A stretch of 64,000 bases of DNA from contig CAUYUJ010014322.1 in NCBI GenBank assembly GCA_963575745.1, forward strand, positions 186,001-250,000. The letters are read 5' to 3'. The notes beneath the pieces are model-generated. The model searched no databases, had not been told where the DNA came from, and saw only the letters and a list, made by a program, of their open reading frames with translations. A program made the translations under genes and the position numbers. The DNA comes from Prorocentrum cordatum (Eukaryota > Sar > Dinophyceae > Prorocentrales > Prorocentraceae). Below, piece by piece: positions 31,851 to 43,085 of the stretch; within the stretch, counting starts at the first letter, position 1; each line of letters opens with the position of its first letter.

Positions 31851-34800
31851 GTGTCTGTGTGTCTGTGTCTGTGTGTCCGTGTGTCTGTGTGCCTGTGTGC
31901 CTGTGTGCCTGTGTTTCTGTCTCTCTGTGTGTCTGTGTGTCTGTGTGGCTGTGTGGCTGTGTGTCTGTGTGTCTGTGTGTCCGTGTGTCTGTGTGTCTGT
32001 GTGTCTGCGTGTCTGTGGGTCTAGGTGTCTGGGTGTCCGTTTGTGTCTGTGTGTCTGTGTGTCTGTGTGTCTGAGTGTCTGTGTGTCAGTGTTTTTTTTT
32101 GCGTCTGTGTGTCTGTGTGTCAGTGTGTCCGTGTGTCTGTGTATCTGTTTGTCTGTGTGTCTGTGTGGCTTTGTGCCTGCGTGTCTGTGTGCCCTTGTGT
32201 CTGCGTGTCTCTGTGTTGGTGTTTCTGCGTGTCTGCGTGTGCCTGTGTGTCTGTGTGTCTGTGTGTGTCTGTGTGTCTGAGTGTCTGTGTGTCTGTGTGT
32301 CTGGTGCTGTGTGTGTCAGTGTGCCTGAGTGTCTGTGTGTCTGTGTGTTTGTGTATTTGTGTGTCTGTATGTCTGTGTGTTTGTTTGTCTGCGTGTTTGT
32401 GTGTCTACGCGTCTGTGTGTGTGTGTCTGTGTGTCTGTGTGTTTGTGTGTCTGTGTGTCCGTTTGTCTGTGTGTCTGTGTGTGTGTGTGTGTGTCTGTGT
32501 GTCTGTGTGTGAGCCTGGTTTTCTGTCTTTCTGTCTTTCCTTGTGTCTGTGTGTCTGTATGTCTGTGTGTCTGTGTGTCTGAGTGTCCGTGTGTCTGTGT
32601 GTCTGTGTGTCTGTGTGTCTGTGTGTCTGTGGGTCTCTGTGTCTGTGTGTCTGCGTGTCTGTGTGTCTGTGTGTCCCTGTGCCTGTGTGTCTGTTTCATT
32701 TTTCTGTTTTTCTTTGTGTCCGTGTGTACGTGTGTCTGTGTGTCTGTGTGTCCGGTTGCCTGTGTGTCTGTGTGTCCGTGTGTGAGTGTGTCTGTGTGTC
32801 TGTGTTTCTATGTGTCAGTGTGTCAGTGGGTTAGTGTGTCTGTGTGTGTATGTGATTGTGTGTCTGTGTGTCTGTGTGTCTGTGTGTCTGTGTGTCTGTG
32901 TGTCAGTGTGTCTGTGTGTCCCTGTGTGTGTCCGTGTGTCTGTGTGCCTGTGTGTCTGCGTGTCCGTGTGTCCGTGTGTCTGTGTGTCTGTGTGTCTGTC
33001 AGTCCTTTCTGTGTGTTTGTTTGTCTGCGTGTTTGTGTGCCTGTGTGTCTGTGTGTCTGTGTGTCTGTGTGTCTGTGTGTCTGTGTGTCCGTTTGTCTGT
33101 GTGTCTGTGTGTATGTGTGTCTGTGTGTCTGTGTTTCTGTCTCTTTGTCTTTCTGTGTGTCTGTGTGTTTGTGTGCCTGTGTGTCTGATTGTCCGTGTGT
33201 CTGTGTGTCTGTGTGTCTGTGTGTCTGTCGGTCTCTGTGTCTATGTGTTTGTGTGCCTGCGTGTCTGTGTGTCTGTGTGTCCCTGTGCTTGTGTGTCTGT
33301 CTTTGTGTCTTTCTTTGTGTCCAGGTGTCTGTGTGTCTGTGTATCTGTGTGTCCGGTTGCCTGTGTGTCGGTGTGTCCGTGCGTCAGTGTGTCTGTGTGT
33401 CTGTGTTTCTGTGTGTCAGTGTGTCGGTGTGTCCGTGTGTCTGTGTTTCTCTGTGTCTGTGTGTCTGTGTGTCTGGTTGTCTGTTTGTCTGTGTGTTTGT
33501 GTGTCTGTGTGTCCCTGTGCGTGTCCGTGTGTCTGTGTGACCGTGTGTCTGCGTGTCCGTGTGTCCGTGTGTCTGTGTGTCTGTGTGTCTGTCAGTCTGT
33601 GTGTGTTGGTGTTGGTGTGTCTGTGTGTCAGTGTGTTGGTGTCAGTGTGTCCGTGTGTCCGTGTGTCTGTGTGTCTGTGTGTCTATGTGTCTGTATGTCT
33701 GTGTGTCTGTTTGTCTGTGTGTCCGTGTGCCTGTGTGTCTGTGCGTCTGTGTGTCTGTGTGTCTGTGTGTCTGTGTGTCTGTGTGTCAGTGTGTCTGTGT
33801 GTCTGTATGTCCGTGTGTCTTTTGTGTCCGTGTGTCCGTGTGTCCGTGTCTGGGTGTCTGGTTTTCTGTGTGTCTGTGCATCCTTGTGTCTGCGTGTCTT
33901 TGTGTCTGTGTGTCTGCGTGTCTGTATGTCAGTATGTCTGTGTGTCAGTCTGTCTGTCTGTGGATCTGTCTGTTTGTTTGTCTTTCTGTGCGTCTGTGTA
34001 TGTGTGCTTGTCTGTCTGTCTGTGCGCGTGTATTTGCGTGTGTGTGTGCGCGCGTGTGTGTGTGTGTCAGTGTCTGTGTGTGCGCGCGTGGCGCTGGCAG
34101 CCCCGTCGGTCTGTCTGTCTGTGTGTTTGTCTGTCTGTCTGTCTGTTCGTCTGTGTGTCTGTGTGTCTGTGTGTCTGTGTGTCTGTGTGTCTGTGTGTCT
34201 GTGTGCCTGTGTGCCTGTGTTTCTGTCTCTCTGTGTGTCTGTGTGTCTGTGTGGCTGTGTGGCTGTGTGTCTGTGTGTCTGTGTGTCTGTGTGTCTGTGT
34301 GTCTGTGTGTCTGCGTGTCTGTGTGTCTGGGTGTCTGGGTGTCAGTGTTTTTTTTTTGCGTCTGTGTGTCTGTGTGTCAGTGTGTCAGTGTGTCTGTGTA
34401 TCTGTTTGTCTGTGTGTCTGTGTGTCTGTGTGGCTTTGTGCCTGCGTGTCTGTGTGCCCTTGTGTTTGCGTGTCTGTCTGTGTGTTGGTGTTTCTGCGTG
34501 TCTGCGTGTGCCTGTGTGTCTGTGTGTCTGTGTGCCTGTGTGTCTGTGTGTCTGAGTGTCTGTGTGTCTGTGTGCCTGTGTGTGTGTCAGTGTGCCTGAG
34601 TGTCTGTGTGTCTGTGTGTTTGTGTATTTGCGTGTCTGTATGTCTGTGTGTTTGTTTGTCTGCGTGTTTGTGTGTCTATGCGTCTGTGTGTGTGTCTGTG
34701 TGTCTGTGTGTTTGTGTGTCTGTGTGTCCGTGCGTCTGTGTGTCTGTGTGTATGTGTGTCTGTGTCTGTGTGTCTGTGAGCCTGGTTTTCTGTCTTTCTG

Positions 34801-35155
34801 TCTTTCCTTGTGTGTGTGTGTCTGTATGTCTGTGTGTCTGTGTGTCTGAGTGTCCGTGTGTCTGTGTGCCTGTGTGTCTGTGTCTGTGGGTCGCTGTGTC
34901 TGTGCGTCTGCGTGTCTGTGTGTCTGTGTGTCCCTGTGCTTGTGTGTCTGTTTTTTTTTTGTATTTCTGTGTGTCCGTGTGTCTGTGTGTCTGCGTATCT
35001 GAGTGTCCGGTTGCCTGTGTGTCTGTGTGTCCGTGTGTGAGTGTGTCTGTGTGTCTGTGTTTCTGTGTGTCAGTGTGTCAGTGTGTTAGTGTGTATGTGT
35101 GTGTATGTGACTGTGTGTCTGTGTGTCTGTGTGTCTGCGTGTCTGTGTGTCAGTG
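28481..35155. repeat. 6.7-kb TGTGTCTG array with about 2-kb higher-order repeats
   Basis: Degenerate (TGTGTCTG)n throughout. Rare non-repeat words recur in register. CTGGCAGCCCCGTCGG is at about 29974, 31779 and 34094. TTTTTTTTGCGTCTG is near 30287, 32093 and 34333-34350. A GGTTTTCTGTC.TTCTG word is near 30724, 32517 and 34785. This gives higher-order periods of roughly 1.8 and 2.3 kb. Cys/Val/Ser ORFs up to about 700 codons are artefacts. Confidence 0.93.
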
Positions 35156-35159
35156 GACA

Positions 35160-35282
35160 TCGGGCTGGGGGTTGGCTGTGGACATGCAGGGGAATGAGCT
35201 GGATCGGTCGGCGGGGTCCGCCTGGCATTCGGGCCGACAGGACAGGGCTGTGCAGGGGTTTTGGGTTTCGAAGAGGGAATGA
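35160..35282 (+). repeat. Helitron 3' coding end, copy 2 (5'-truncated)
   Basis: Encodes [20 protein letters not shown] in the same orientation as the end of the USP ORF, then 15 further codons and TGA. It sits between the large TGTGTCTG array and (TG)n, so the array is bracketed by two copies of the element end. Confidence 0.85.
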
Positions 35283-36240
<958 letters not shown>

Positions 36241-36835
36241 CTGTGCATGCTGATGCAAGGTCCTGAAAAGTGCTGCTGATGTATGCTGATGGTGTGGTTT
36301 TTCATGTGGTTGATGCGAATTGCTTGTGCACCTGTTGTCGATGTGTACAATAGCTGCTTCGTCTTGGTGCATTGCATGACTTATCGTTATATGTTCACGC
36401 TATTGGTGTGTATCGCTGAAGTCCGTTATGTGTGTGCAAACTTGATGGCTGCGTCTGGAGTGCAAAACTGGGATCGGATCGTGGAGTCCGTGGTTGATGC
36501 ATGTTCGTGGTGTCTGTGCTCGTGCATGCGTCCTTGGCGTATGTATAGGATGTGCGCTCTTGCTGAAGAATAGTTGCGACCGTGCTTGATAGCTGCGGTC
36601 GGTGAACGATGCATGATACAGGCTATTGCTCACATGCTGTAGACGACCCCAAGCACCCAAGAAGGCCCCCACAGAAGCCGACAACGAGGAACAAACTCCA
36701 CGGCCCGTTCCCCTCAGGACCCGCTTCTTGCACGGCGACACGCGGCGGGTCCTGGAAACCCTGACACCCCAAACCTGTTGCCACCTCGCGGGGGCGCCTC
36801 TCTTGTTCCCTGATCAGCCTGGAACATATCCCTAT
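36241..36835. other. Lower-GC spacer
   Basis: TG-rich, lower GC than its neighbours (to about 36640), then GC-normal. I see no domain, RNA gene or repeat relation. Confidence 0.35.
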
Positions 36836-37330
36836 CCCTAAGCTGGGCATCGCCTCATCACGATGCCAATCTTAGGGAGTCCCTTATTTTTGGAGGGCGC
36901 ATCCCTAAGAATGTCATCGCCTTTTGGCGTGTCGATCTTAGGGATAAGGATAAGTTCGAGGCTGGTGATTCCCGCCAACTTCCACGGGCGAAGGCGTCCT
37001 CGTTTTCCTTCCGCCGCCCCTCCCGCCGCCGACCGCCGAGAAAGCGATGGCAGATCCGATCCTGGCAGTCGACGGCCTTTTTTTGAGGGGCCCCAGGACA
37101 CACAAATAAATATACACAAATAAACAGATTCCCAATATTTTTTAATATTTTTGGGGTTTCTGTCTTCCCCTCCACTTCCCATATTTTCCCATCTTTTCTT
37201 GGGAATCGATGATTAATTGTGTCAATGTGTTTTTTCCCCTCCTGATTCTTCCGGAACGCCGCACGCGGCGACGGCTGCGGCGCCCCAGGCTTCGAAGCGA
37301 GGCTCGGAGGCCAAATACTTACATGATGAA
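36836..37330. repeat. Dispersed repeat with GGGCCCCAGGACACACAAATAAATA core, copy 1
   Basis: The block around 37090-37115 (GGGCCCCAGGACACACAAAT), followed by a T-rich part with TTTTCTTGGGAATCGATGAT, is matched at 38099-38215 and 41528-41660. TATCCCTAAG at 36833-36842 and its reverse complement at 36937-36946 form an inverted pair upstream. Confidence 0.7.
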
Positions 37331-37375
37331 CATTAACTCTCGGAGGTCCGCGCTGGTTTCTCGGATCGGCGCTGC

Positions 37376-37440
37376 CTGTCCCCCGGCGCGCGGAGCGCGC
37401 CAGGGGCGGCGCCGGAGGCGCCGCTGGGGGGCTCCGAAAG
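37376..37440. repeat. Double GC hairpin (GCGCGCGGAGCGCGC / GGCGCCGGAGGCGCC), copy 1
   Basis: Two short hairpins with GGA loops in a row followed by GCTGGGGGG. A close second copy is at 38716-38770 and a looser one near 44390-44450. Confidence 0.65.
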
Positions 37441-37639
37441 TTCACGCTTATGCAACTGCTTCTTCTTATTTCCCTTCGGAGACGCAAGACTCGGGTACGG
37501 GGGACTCGGGTTGTCCTGACGGCGCCACCATAAAATGACGAGACCCAATCTGAAATTTGGCGCGAGATCACGACCGTCAAAATCCAGGACGCGCTCGTCA
37601 AAAGACGTCGGCTAACCCGAGTTCCGGCTTACCCGAGTC

Positions 37640-37930
37640 TTACGTTTCCCCGATCCTGGATAGGGCCCGGGCAGATGGGTTCGGAGGATCGCGACGCATC
37701 GCCGATGCATACCGACACACCGACGATGTATCGAAGATGCACCGGCGATGTCGGCGATGCGTCAGCGACCTCGGCGTGAAGGAAATCGGGCTCCACATCG
37801 AGCCACATCGCCGATGCGTCAGCGATGCGCAGCGATCTTTCGACCCCATTCACTCCGCACATCGAGCCGCATCGCCGACGCGTCGGCGATGCGCAGCGAT
37901 CTTTCGACCCAATTCACTCCGACCCCATCT
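37640..37930. repeat. Tandem GCATCGCCGATGCGTC repeats
   Basis: Multiple short units of CATCGCCGATGCG/CGATGCGTCGGCGATG, with two longer units (about 37798-37862 and 37863-37930) ending GCAGCGATCTTTCGACCC.ATTCACTCC. Many words are self-complementary. Confidence 0.75.
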
Positions 37931-38028
37931 ATTAACGGGCGAAGAACGGTGTAAACTTTCCAGCCGCCCTGGGGCAGGCGCCCCCGACAGCGAAAAAGAT
38001 TATGTTATACCGTTCTTCGCCCGTTAAT
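37931..38028. mobile_element. 98-bp inverted-repeat insertion with target-site duplication (MITE-like)
   Basis: Termini 37931-37955 (ATTAACGGGCGAAGAACGGT...) and 38004-38028 are inverted repeats of 25 bp with about two mismatches. TCACTCCGACCCCATCT lies directly on both sides (37914-37930; 38029-38046, with one extra C). The 48-bp interior has no ORF. Confidence 0.82.
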
Positions 38029-38089
38029 TCACTCCGACCCCCATCTAGGAGGCCCAGATCCACAAGACGATCCAGGGCACGAAACGTGG

Positions 38090-38260
38090 CGATTGTGAAG
38101 GGGCCCAAAGACACACAAATAAATACACGCAAATAAATCTATTCCTCATATTTACCCATCTTTTCTGGGTTTCTGCCTTCCCCCCCATCTTTTCTGGGGA
38201 ATCGACGATGAATTGCTGAGATTGCTGCGATGGCGAAGCGTGCCGACGGCGGCGCCGCCG
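38090..38260. repeat. Dispersed repeat with ACACACAAATAAATA core, copy 2
   Basis: AAGGGGCCCAAAGACACACAAAT then TTTACCCATCTTTTCTGGG and GGGGAATCGACGATGAATTG parallel 37090-37220. It leads into GGCGGCGCCGCCGG hairpin sequence. Confidence 0.7.
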
Positions 38261-38354
38261 GAGGTGCCGACGCGGGGCGGGGCCTGCTGTCGTAGCCGAC
38301 CAGGATGCCCAGGCCAGGCAGGGCCTCGGGTGCCCCCGGGCAGGCTCCGCCTCC

Positions 38355-38695
38355 CACCCCCCCCCTCCTCCTCCTCGTCCTCCTCCTCCTCCGCCTCCTC
38401 CTCCTCAGCTCCTCCTCCTCCTCCTCCTCCTCCTCCTCCTCCTCCTCCTCCTCCTCCTCCTCCTCCTCCTCCTCCTCCTCCTCCTCCCCTCCCCCTCCTC
38501 CTCCTCCTCCTCCTCCTCCTCCTCCTCCTCCTTCCCCTCCTCCCCTCCTCCTCCTCCTCCTCCTCCTCCCCCTCCTCCCCCTCCTCCTCGTCCTCCTCCT
38601 CTTCCTCCTCGTCCTCCTCGTCCTCCTCCTCCTCCTCCTCCTCCTCCTCCTCCTCCTCCTCCTCTTCCTCCTCCTCCCCCCCTGCTCGATTTCCT
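38355..38695. repeat. (CTC)n polypyrimidine microsatellite
   Basis: About 340 bp of CTC/TCC triplets with minor CCC and CGT variants; the minus strand is (GGA)n. Poly-Ser, Pro, Leu and Glu frames are artefacts. Confidence 0.95.
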
Positions 38696-38715
38696 TGACC
38701 CGCGTCTGGGCCCCC

Positions 38716-38770
38716 CTCCCTTGGCGCGAAGAGCGCGCCAGGGGCGGCGCCGGAGGCGCCGCTGGGGGGG
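38716..38770. repeat. Double GC hairpin, copy 2
   Basis: GGCGCGAAGAGCGCGCC then GGCGCCGGAGGCGCCGC then a G run, matching 37376-37440. Confidence 0.7.
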
Positions 38771-39114
38771 GGCCCAGCACGGATCCACGAAATCCACGCG
38801 GAGCTCCAAACGTTTCTGCTTTTGGCGTTTTTCCTCTTTCGATCCTCCTCCTCCTCCCTCCGCGGCATCGCGGCCCATCCCTTGCCCTTCGATCCCCCTC
38901 CTCGCCTCCCTCCTCTCCCTCCTCCGGCCTCGCCCCCTCCCGCTCGCCCACCCTTCCCTGACTTCTGGACGCCCGCCCGGGCCCCGGGGCACGGCCTCGG
39001 GGCACTGCCGCCGCACCAGCTCCGCCGCCAGGTCCGGGCCCAGGACGGGGCCCCCGGCCGGCTCGGGGGTCCGGGGCCGACCCGCCCACCGAGGTCGGGA
39101 CGAGGAGGGGAGGG
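38771..39114. other. GC-rich spacer
   Basis: CCTCC-rich, then CCGG-rich sequence with no domain in any frame. Confidence 0.35.
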
Positions 39115-39126
39115 ATGGATCGGACA

Positions 39127-39194
39127 ATGCTGATGACGATGATGACGATGACGATGATGATGACGATGATGACGATGACGATGACGATGATGAC

Positions 39195-39252
<58 letters not shown>

Positions 39253-39655
39253 GCAATGATGATGATGATGATGATGATGACGATGACGATGACAATGATG
39301 ATGATGATGAGGATGATGCTGATGATGACGATGACGAAGATGATGATGATGATGGTAGATGATGATGATGCTGATGATGATGATGTTGATGATGATGATG
39401 AACAAGGTTATGTTGATGAAGATGATGATGATGAGCAAGCTGATGCGGATGACGATGATGCTGAAGAAGATGCTAATGAAGACGATGATGCAGATGATGA
39501 TTATGATGAGTTAGAGGATGATGATTAAGAATTATATGGTGATGCAGATGATGAGTGATTACCTGATGATGATGATGATGATGATGAAGAAGAAGCTCAT
39601 GATGGTAATGATGATGTTGACGATAATGATGGTGGTGATGGTGATTGTGATGGTC
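39127..39655. repeat. (GAT)n trinucleotide repeat, degenerating rightwards
   Basis: Nearly pure GAT to about 39355, then GAT mixed with GAA, GCT and GTT to about 39655. One frame (from about 39115) would give a Met-rich then Asp/Glu-rich peptide to 39528; a real acidic peptide cannot be excluded but repeat origin is sufficient. Confidence 0.92.
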
Positions 39656-40500
39656 CATCGTGATGATGCGGGCGGAAGTCGCAGGATGGGATGGGGGGGA
39701 GGTGAGGAGATAAGCTAGGTGCGCTAGCGCCACATCTGACGTCCGACCCCTCCCTCCCATTGCTTACCACGGCGAAGATCTCCTAAGTATCTATATTCGC
39801 GCAGTCGGCTGTCGACCAGGGCAAATATCCCAGGAGAGTACACGGTGGATGGAAAAGCATGGCGCAGAAGAGCACGGCAGAGCATAGCATTTCATAGCAT
39901 GGCGTGGCATTGCGTAGTGGAGCATTGCATCACAAAGCATAGCAACTCAAAGCATGGCATCGCAGCGGTGCACAACACAATATCACATTGCATGCAGTGG
40001 CATGGCACTGGATGAATTGGAGGGTAAATGGCCCGTCTACGAGAAGACAACGCCTGTTCGGAATGGCGGCTCAATGTCCTCCGCAACCGTGCCTGCCCGA
40101 TGAGGGCGCTTTCGAATGCCAAGTGACGTCCGTAGGCGCAGGAACGAGGCCAACGCTGCAGCGGGAGCACGATTTTAAATGACCGAAGCACGGAAATGAG
40201 AGCGGCGCTGCAGCGGGAGCACCATTATGGAAGAACCAGAAATGACCGGATTTAAAAGGCACACGGGACAAAAACCAAAGGGTGAAACCCTGCATGTGAA
40301 AGCAACACGTGGAATGGACGGTAGACTCTCCAGACAGAGCCAGGGTAGAGAGAGTAGTTTTCATGTTGTGAAAATTGTGGAGGGTGCGCAGGGGGGGGAC
40401 AAACTAGGTGCGCTCGCATGGACGCCCTAACCCTCCCTCCCATCCGTTCTCCGTGGCTTAGACCTCCTCTCTGTTCGCACAGTCGGACGTCGTAGCAGGG
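39656..40500. other. Non-coding, AGCATGGC-rich
   Basis: 39855-39975 is rich in GCATGGC/GCATAGCA words. CGCTGCAGCGGGAGCACGATT-like words (containing the palindrome CGCTGCAGCG) begin at about 40154, 40208 and later 40788. No gene. Confidence 0.45.
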
Positions 40501-40554
40501 CATGGCATTGCATGGCACAGCATGGTGTTGAAAATCAACGTGTAGCCTGACATA

Positions 40555-41010
40555 GCATGGCGTGGCGACGCCCCATAAGGTGGGAGCTTATGCGGCCCAA
40601 ACAATCAACGAATCGACACCGAATGGGTTATAATTGCCGATGGTTGCTTCGATGGGTCATTCTCTGGATTTTGGGGCCGATTTGGAAGAACCGAAAAACA
40701 TGTCGTGGCATGGCGCTGGAAATACTGACCCCAACACTGCATCGGGAGCACGATTCGGACCGAGCGGAAGCGCGGAAATGAGGCCAGCGCTGCAGCGGGA
40801 GCACGATTCGGAGGACGCGTAGTCTGACATAGCATGGCGTGGTGACGCCCCAAAGTGTGGGGGGGGGAGCCCCGGCGACCCCAAAAATCAACGAATCGAC
40901 ACCGAATGTGGAATCACCTCCGATGTTTTTTTCCAGAGGGTATTTTCTAGATGTTGGTGCTTATTTGGAAAGACCGAAAACCATGCCGTGGCATGGCGCT
41001 GGAAAGGCGG
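40555..41010. repeat. Tandem duplication of about 275 bp
   Basis: AGCATGGCGTGG.GACGCCCC at 40555 and 40830, AATCAACGAATCGACACCGAA at 40604 and about 40888, and CCATGCCGTGGCATGGCGCTGGAAA-like words at about 40698 and 40980 are in the same order in both halves. Confidence 0.8.
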
Positions 41011-41049
41011 AAAAGGGGGCGAAAAGGTGGGGGGGTCGCTGGAAGGAGC

Positions 41050-41445
41050 GGGAGGAGGAGGAGGAGGAGGAGGAGGAGGAGGAGGAGGAGGAGGAGGAGA
41101 ACGAGGAAGAATGAAGAAGGAAGAGGAGCAGGAGAAGGAGGGAGGCCGAGAAGCATGGAAGATCCGAGGAGGGATAGGGGTAGGAAAGAGGGAGGGAGGA
41201 GGGAGCAGGAGGGAGGATGAGCGGATCTGGCATGAGGGCAAAACATGTCGAGGAAAGGAAGAGGTCGGGGTCTGAGCAGGAGGGGCGGGGACGAAGAAGG
41301 GGAAGGCAGAGGAGGAGGAAGGAGGGGAAGAGGGAGAAGGCAAGGATGGTCAGAGGAGGAAAGGGAAGCATGGGCAGGGGATGCAGCCGAGGAGGCATGG
41401 GAGGAGGAACGAAACGAGAAGAAGAAGGAGGAGAGCTGGCGGGGG
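41050..41445. repeat. (GAG)n purine-rich tract
   Basis: GAGGAG repeats to 41100, then purine-rich degenerate sequence. Confidence 0.85.
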
Positions 41446-41499
41446 GGGCCTAAGCAGACGGCCGCCCCCTTCGACGGCCCCCCCCTTTGGCCCTCGACC

Positions 41500-41960
41500 C
41501 CTCGCGCTGGTCCTTGCCGCCGTCCCCCGGGGGCCCAAGGAGGCACAAATACACATACACACATCCCAGGATTCCCCATATATATTTTCTGGGCTTTCGT
41601 CCTCCCTCCCACTTCCTAAATTTTCCCATATCTTCCTGGGGGTCGACGATTCATTGTGTATGTGCGATTCTTTCCCTCCTGATCCTCCTCCTGCCAAACC
41701 ACCATCGGCGACTCCGAAGGGTGTGGTTTGCAAGGGGTGTGGTTTGCAACGGGCACCCTTGGGGGGCGGGAGAGGACCTCGGACAAAACTCCCCGCCGCG
41801 CCCCGAGGAGGCCCGACGAGGACAGCGTCGTGCCTCCCCAGGCCCCGGCGGCGCCGATCGCAAACCACACCCCGGCGTAACCATACCTTTTGCAGTCGCC
41901 GGCGCCCAGTCGAGCCGCCAGACGTGCCTGGTCGGCCGGGCGGGGTGTTTTGTTGAGCAT
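41500..41960. repeat. Dispersed repeat (GGGCCCAAGGAGGCACAAAT core), copy 3
   Basis: GGGCCCAAGGAGGCACAAATACACA...TTTCTGGG...CTTCCTGGGGGTCGACGAT follows the order of copies 1 and 2. Downstream AAGGGTGTGGTTTGCAA is repeated in tandem at 41718-41748. Confidence 0.65.
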
Positions 41961-42159
41961 TTTTTGTAATAAGTGAAATCGTTTTCTCTGTAACGTATGA
42001 AGTGCTTGGAGCAGACTGCAACAGCAAGGATGGGTCGCAGCTCGTTTTAAAAAGTGCGGCTCGCACCTTTCACGAAGTCGTGATGCCTTTTGTTTGAGGG
42101 CATGCTACAAACGGCTCTCGGGAAGGAGGGTTGGTGGGTTCCGAAATACAATGCACGCT

Positions 42160-42450
42160 TTAGCGCTGACCAACTTCGTTAATCAAGTTTTCAATGTCAT
42201 TACGATGGGGGCGGGCTCGTTTGCAACAAGGATCGCGCATTAACGCTGCGCACGCTCGACCCAACACACTGTAACCGTTACGCGGATGGAAGATCGCTGC
42301 GGCTGTCGCGTTGGCGCCACGCGCGCGATGCGCGATGATCCATTCAATCAGCCGTAAGGATGGAATGCGGCACCCGTGTGAGATTTCGTAAAATGATTTG
42401 GCCCGGAATTCAAAACTGTGCAAGAGTGGACATGGAGGAAGAAATTTCAA
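42160..42450 (-). CDS. Small hypothetical ORF
   Basis: A 96-codon minus-strand frame with balanced composition (e.g. SLRLIEWIIAHRARGANATA, NDIENLINEVGQR) in a locally lower-GC stretch, unlike the repeat-driven ORFs elsewhere. No family is recognised, no partner gene is adjacent, and the start is uncertain. It may be a fragment of a decayed or transferred gene, or chance. Confidence 0.25.
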   Translation of the reverse strand: MKFLPPCPLLHSFEFRAKSFYEISHGCRIPSLRLIEWIIAHRARGANATAAAIFHPRNGYSVLGRACAALMRDPCCKRARPHRNDIENLINEVGQR

Positions 42451-42805
42451 TTAGCTGTTCAAAACGCGAATTTCGGTTTAGACCTTTGCAGCGCTTACAC
42501 GTTTGGAGGATCCTTTTCCAAAAAGAGGCTATCGCTTGACACTTTCGTGAGTTGTGTCATGTCATCTTGCGCTTTGTCTGAAAGGGTGGAAGTGGATCCT
42601 CGACAAAACGGGGTCTCGTCTGAGTGGCACGCCTTTTGGTCGCTCGTCATTCAAGGGGGCGCTGCACGCAGTGGAGAGGAAGACTTGTATGGGCTCGTGA
42701 GCAGGGGGGGTTTGGGACGCGATGGTGTGATTATTGGGTTCACTCTGCTTTTCTACCTTTAGTTCGGGCCTGTCTCTCTACAGGGGGGATACTCAAACAT
42801 AGTAA
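42451..42805. other. Spacer, no recognised gene
   Basis: A plus-strand frame (42418-42762) reads plausibly (e.g. NFGLDLCSAYTFGGSFSKKR) but matches nothing I know. Confidence 0.3.
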
Positions 42806-42809
42806 AACG

Positions 42810-42850
42810 TTTTTTTTTTTTTTTTTATATATATATATATAAAAAAAATT
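42810..42850. repeat. Poly(T), (AT)n, poly(A) cluster
   Basis: 17 T, then TATATATATATATATA, then a run of A; self-complementary. Confidence 0.95.
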
Positions 42851-42924
42851 GTTTGACCATTTTGGGTAATGTTTGAAACTGTTCCATTTATCCTCGAGGG
42901 GGGCACGCCCGACTGAATTCTACG

Positions 42925-43085
42925 TACCTCCTCTTCCTCCTCCTCCTCATCCACCTCTTCCTCCGCATCTTACTCCTCAGACTTCCCCATATCGGCCACA
43001 CAAGCGCGCCAGACTTAATTCTGCCTCCCCCACCTCCTCCTCCTCCTCCTCCTCCTCCTCCTCCTCCTCTAGGAGTCAGAAAAAA
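42925..43085. repeat. (CCT)n with ATCTTACTCCTCA..CTTCCCC..ATCGGCCACACA block
   Basis: The block at 42967-43005 recurs at 44335-44375 next to another (TCC)n; the order of block and microsatellite is inverted between the two. Confidence 0.7.

Noticed and set aside
28482-35282. Many long Cys/Val/Ser-rich ORFs (up to about 700 codons) and Thr/His/Gln ORFs on the opposite strand
   Set aside because: TGTGTCTG repeats contain no stop codons in most frames; the peptides are simple translations of the repeat with no domain.
38152-39438. His-rich and Glu/Gly-rich long ORFs
   Set aside because: They span GAT and CTC microsatellites read in reverse.
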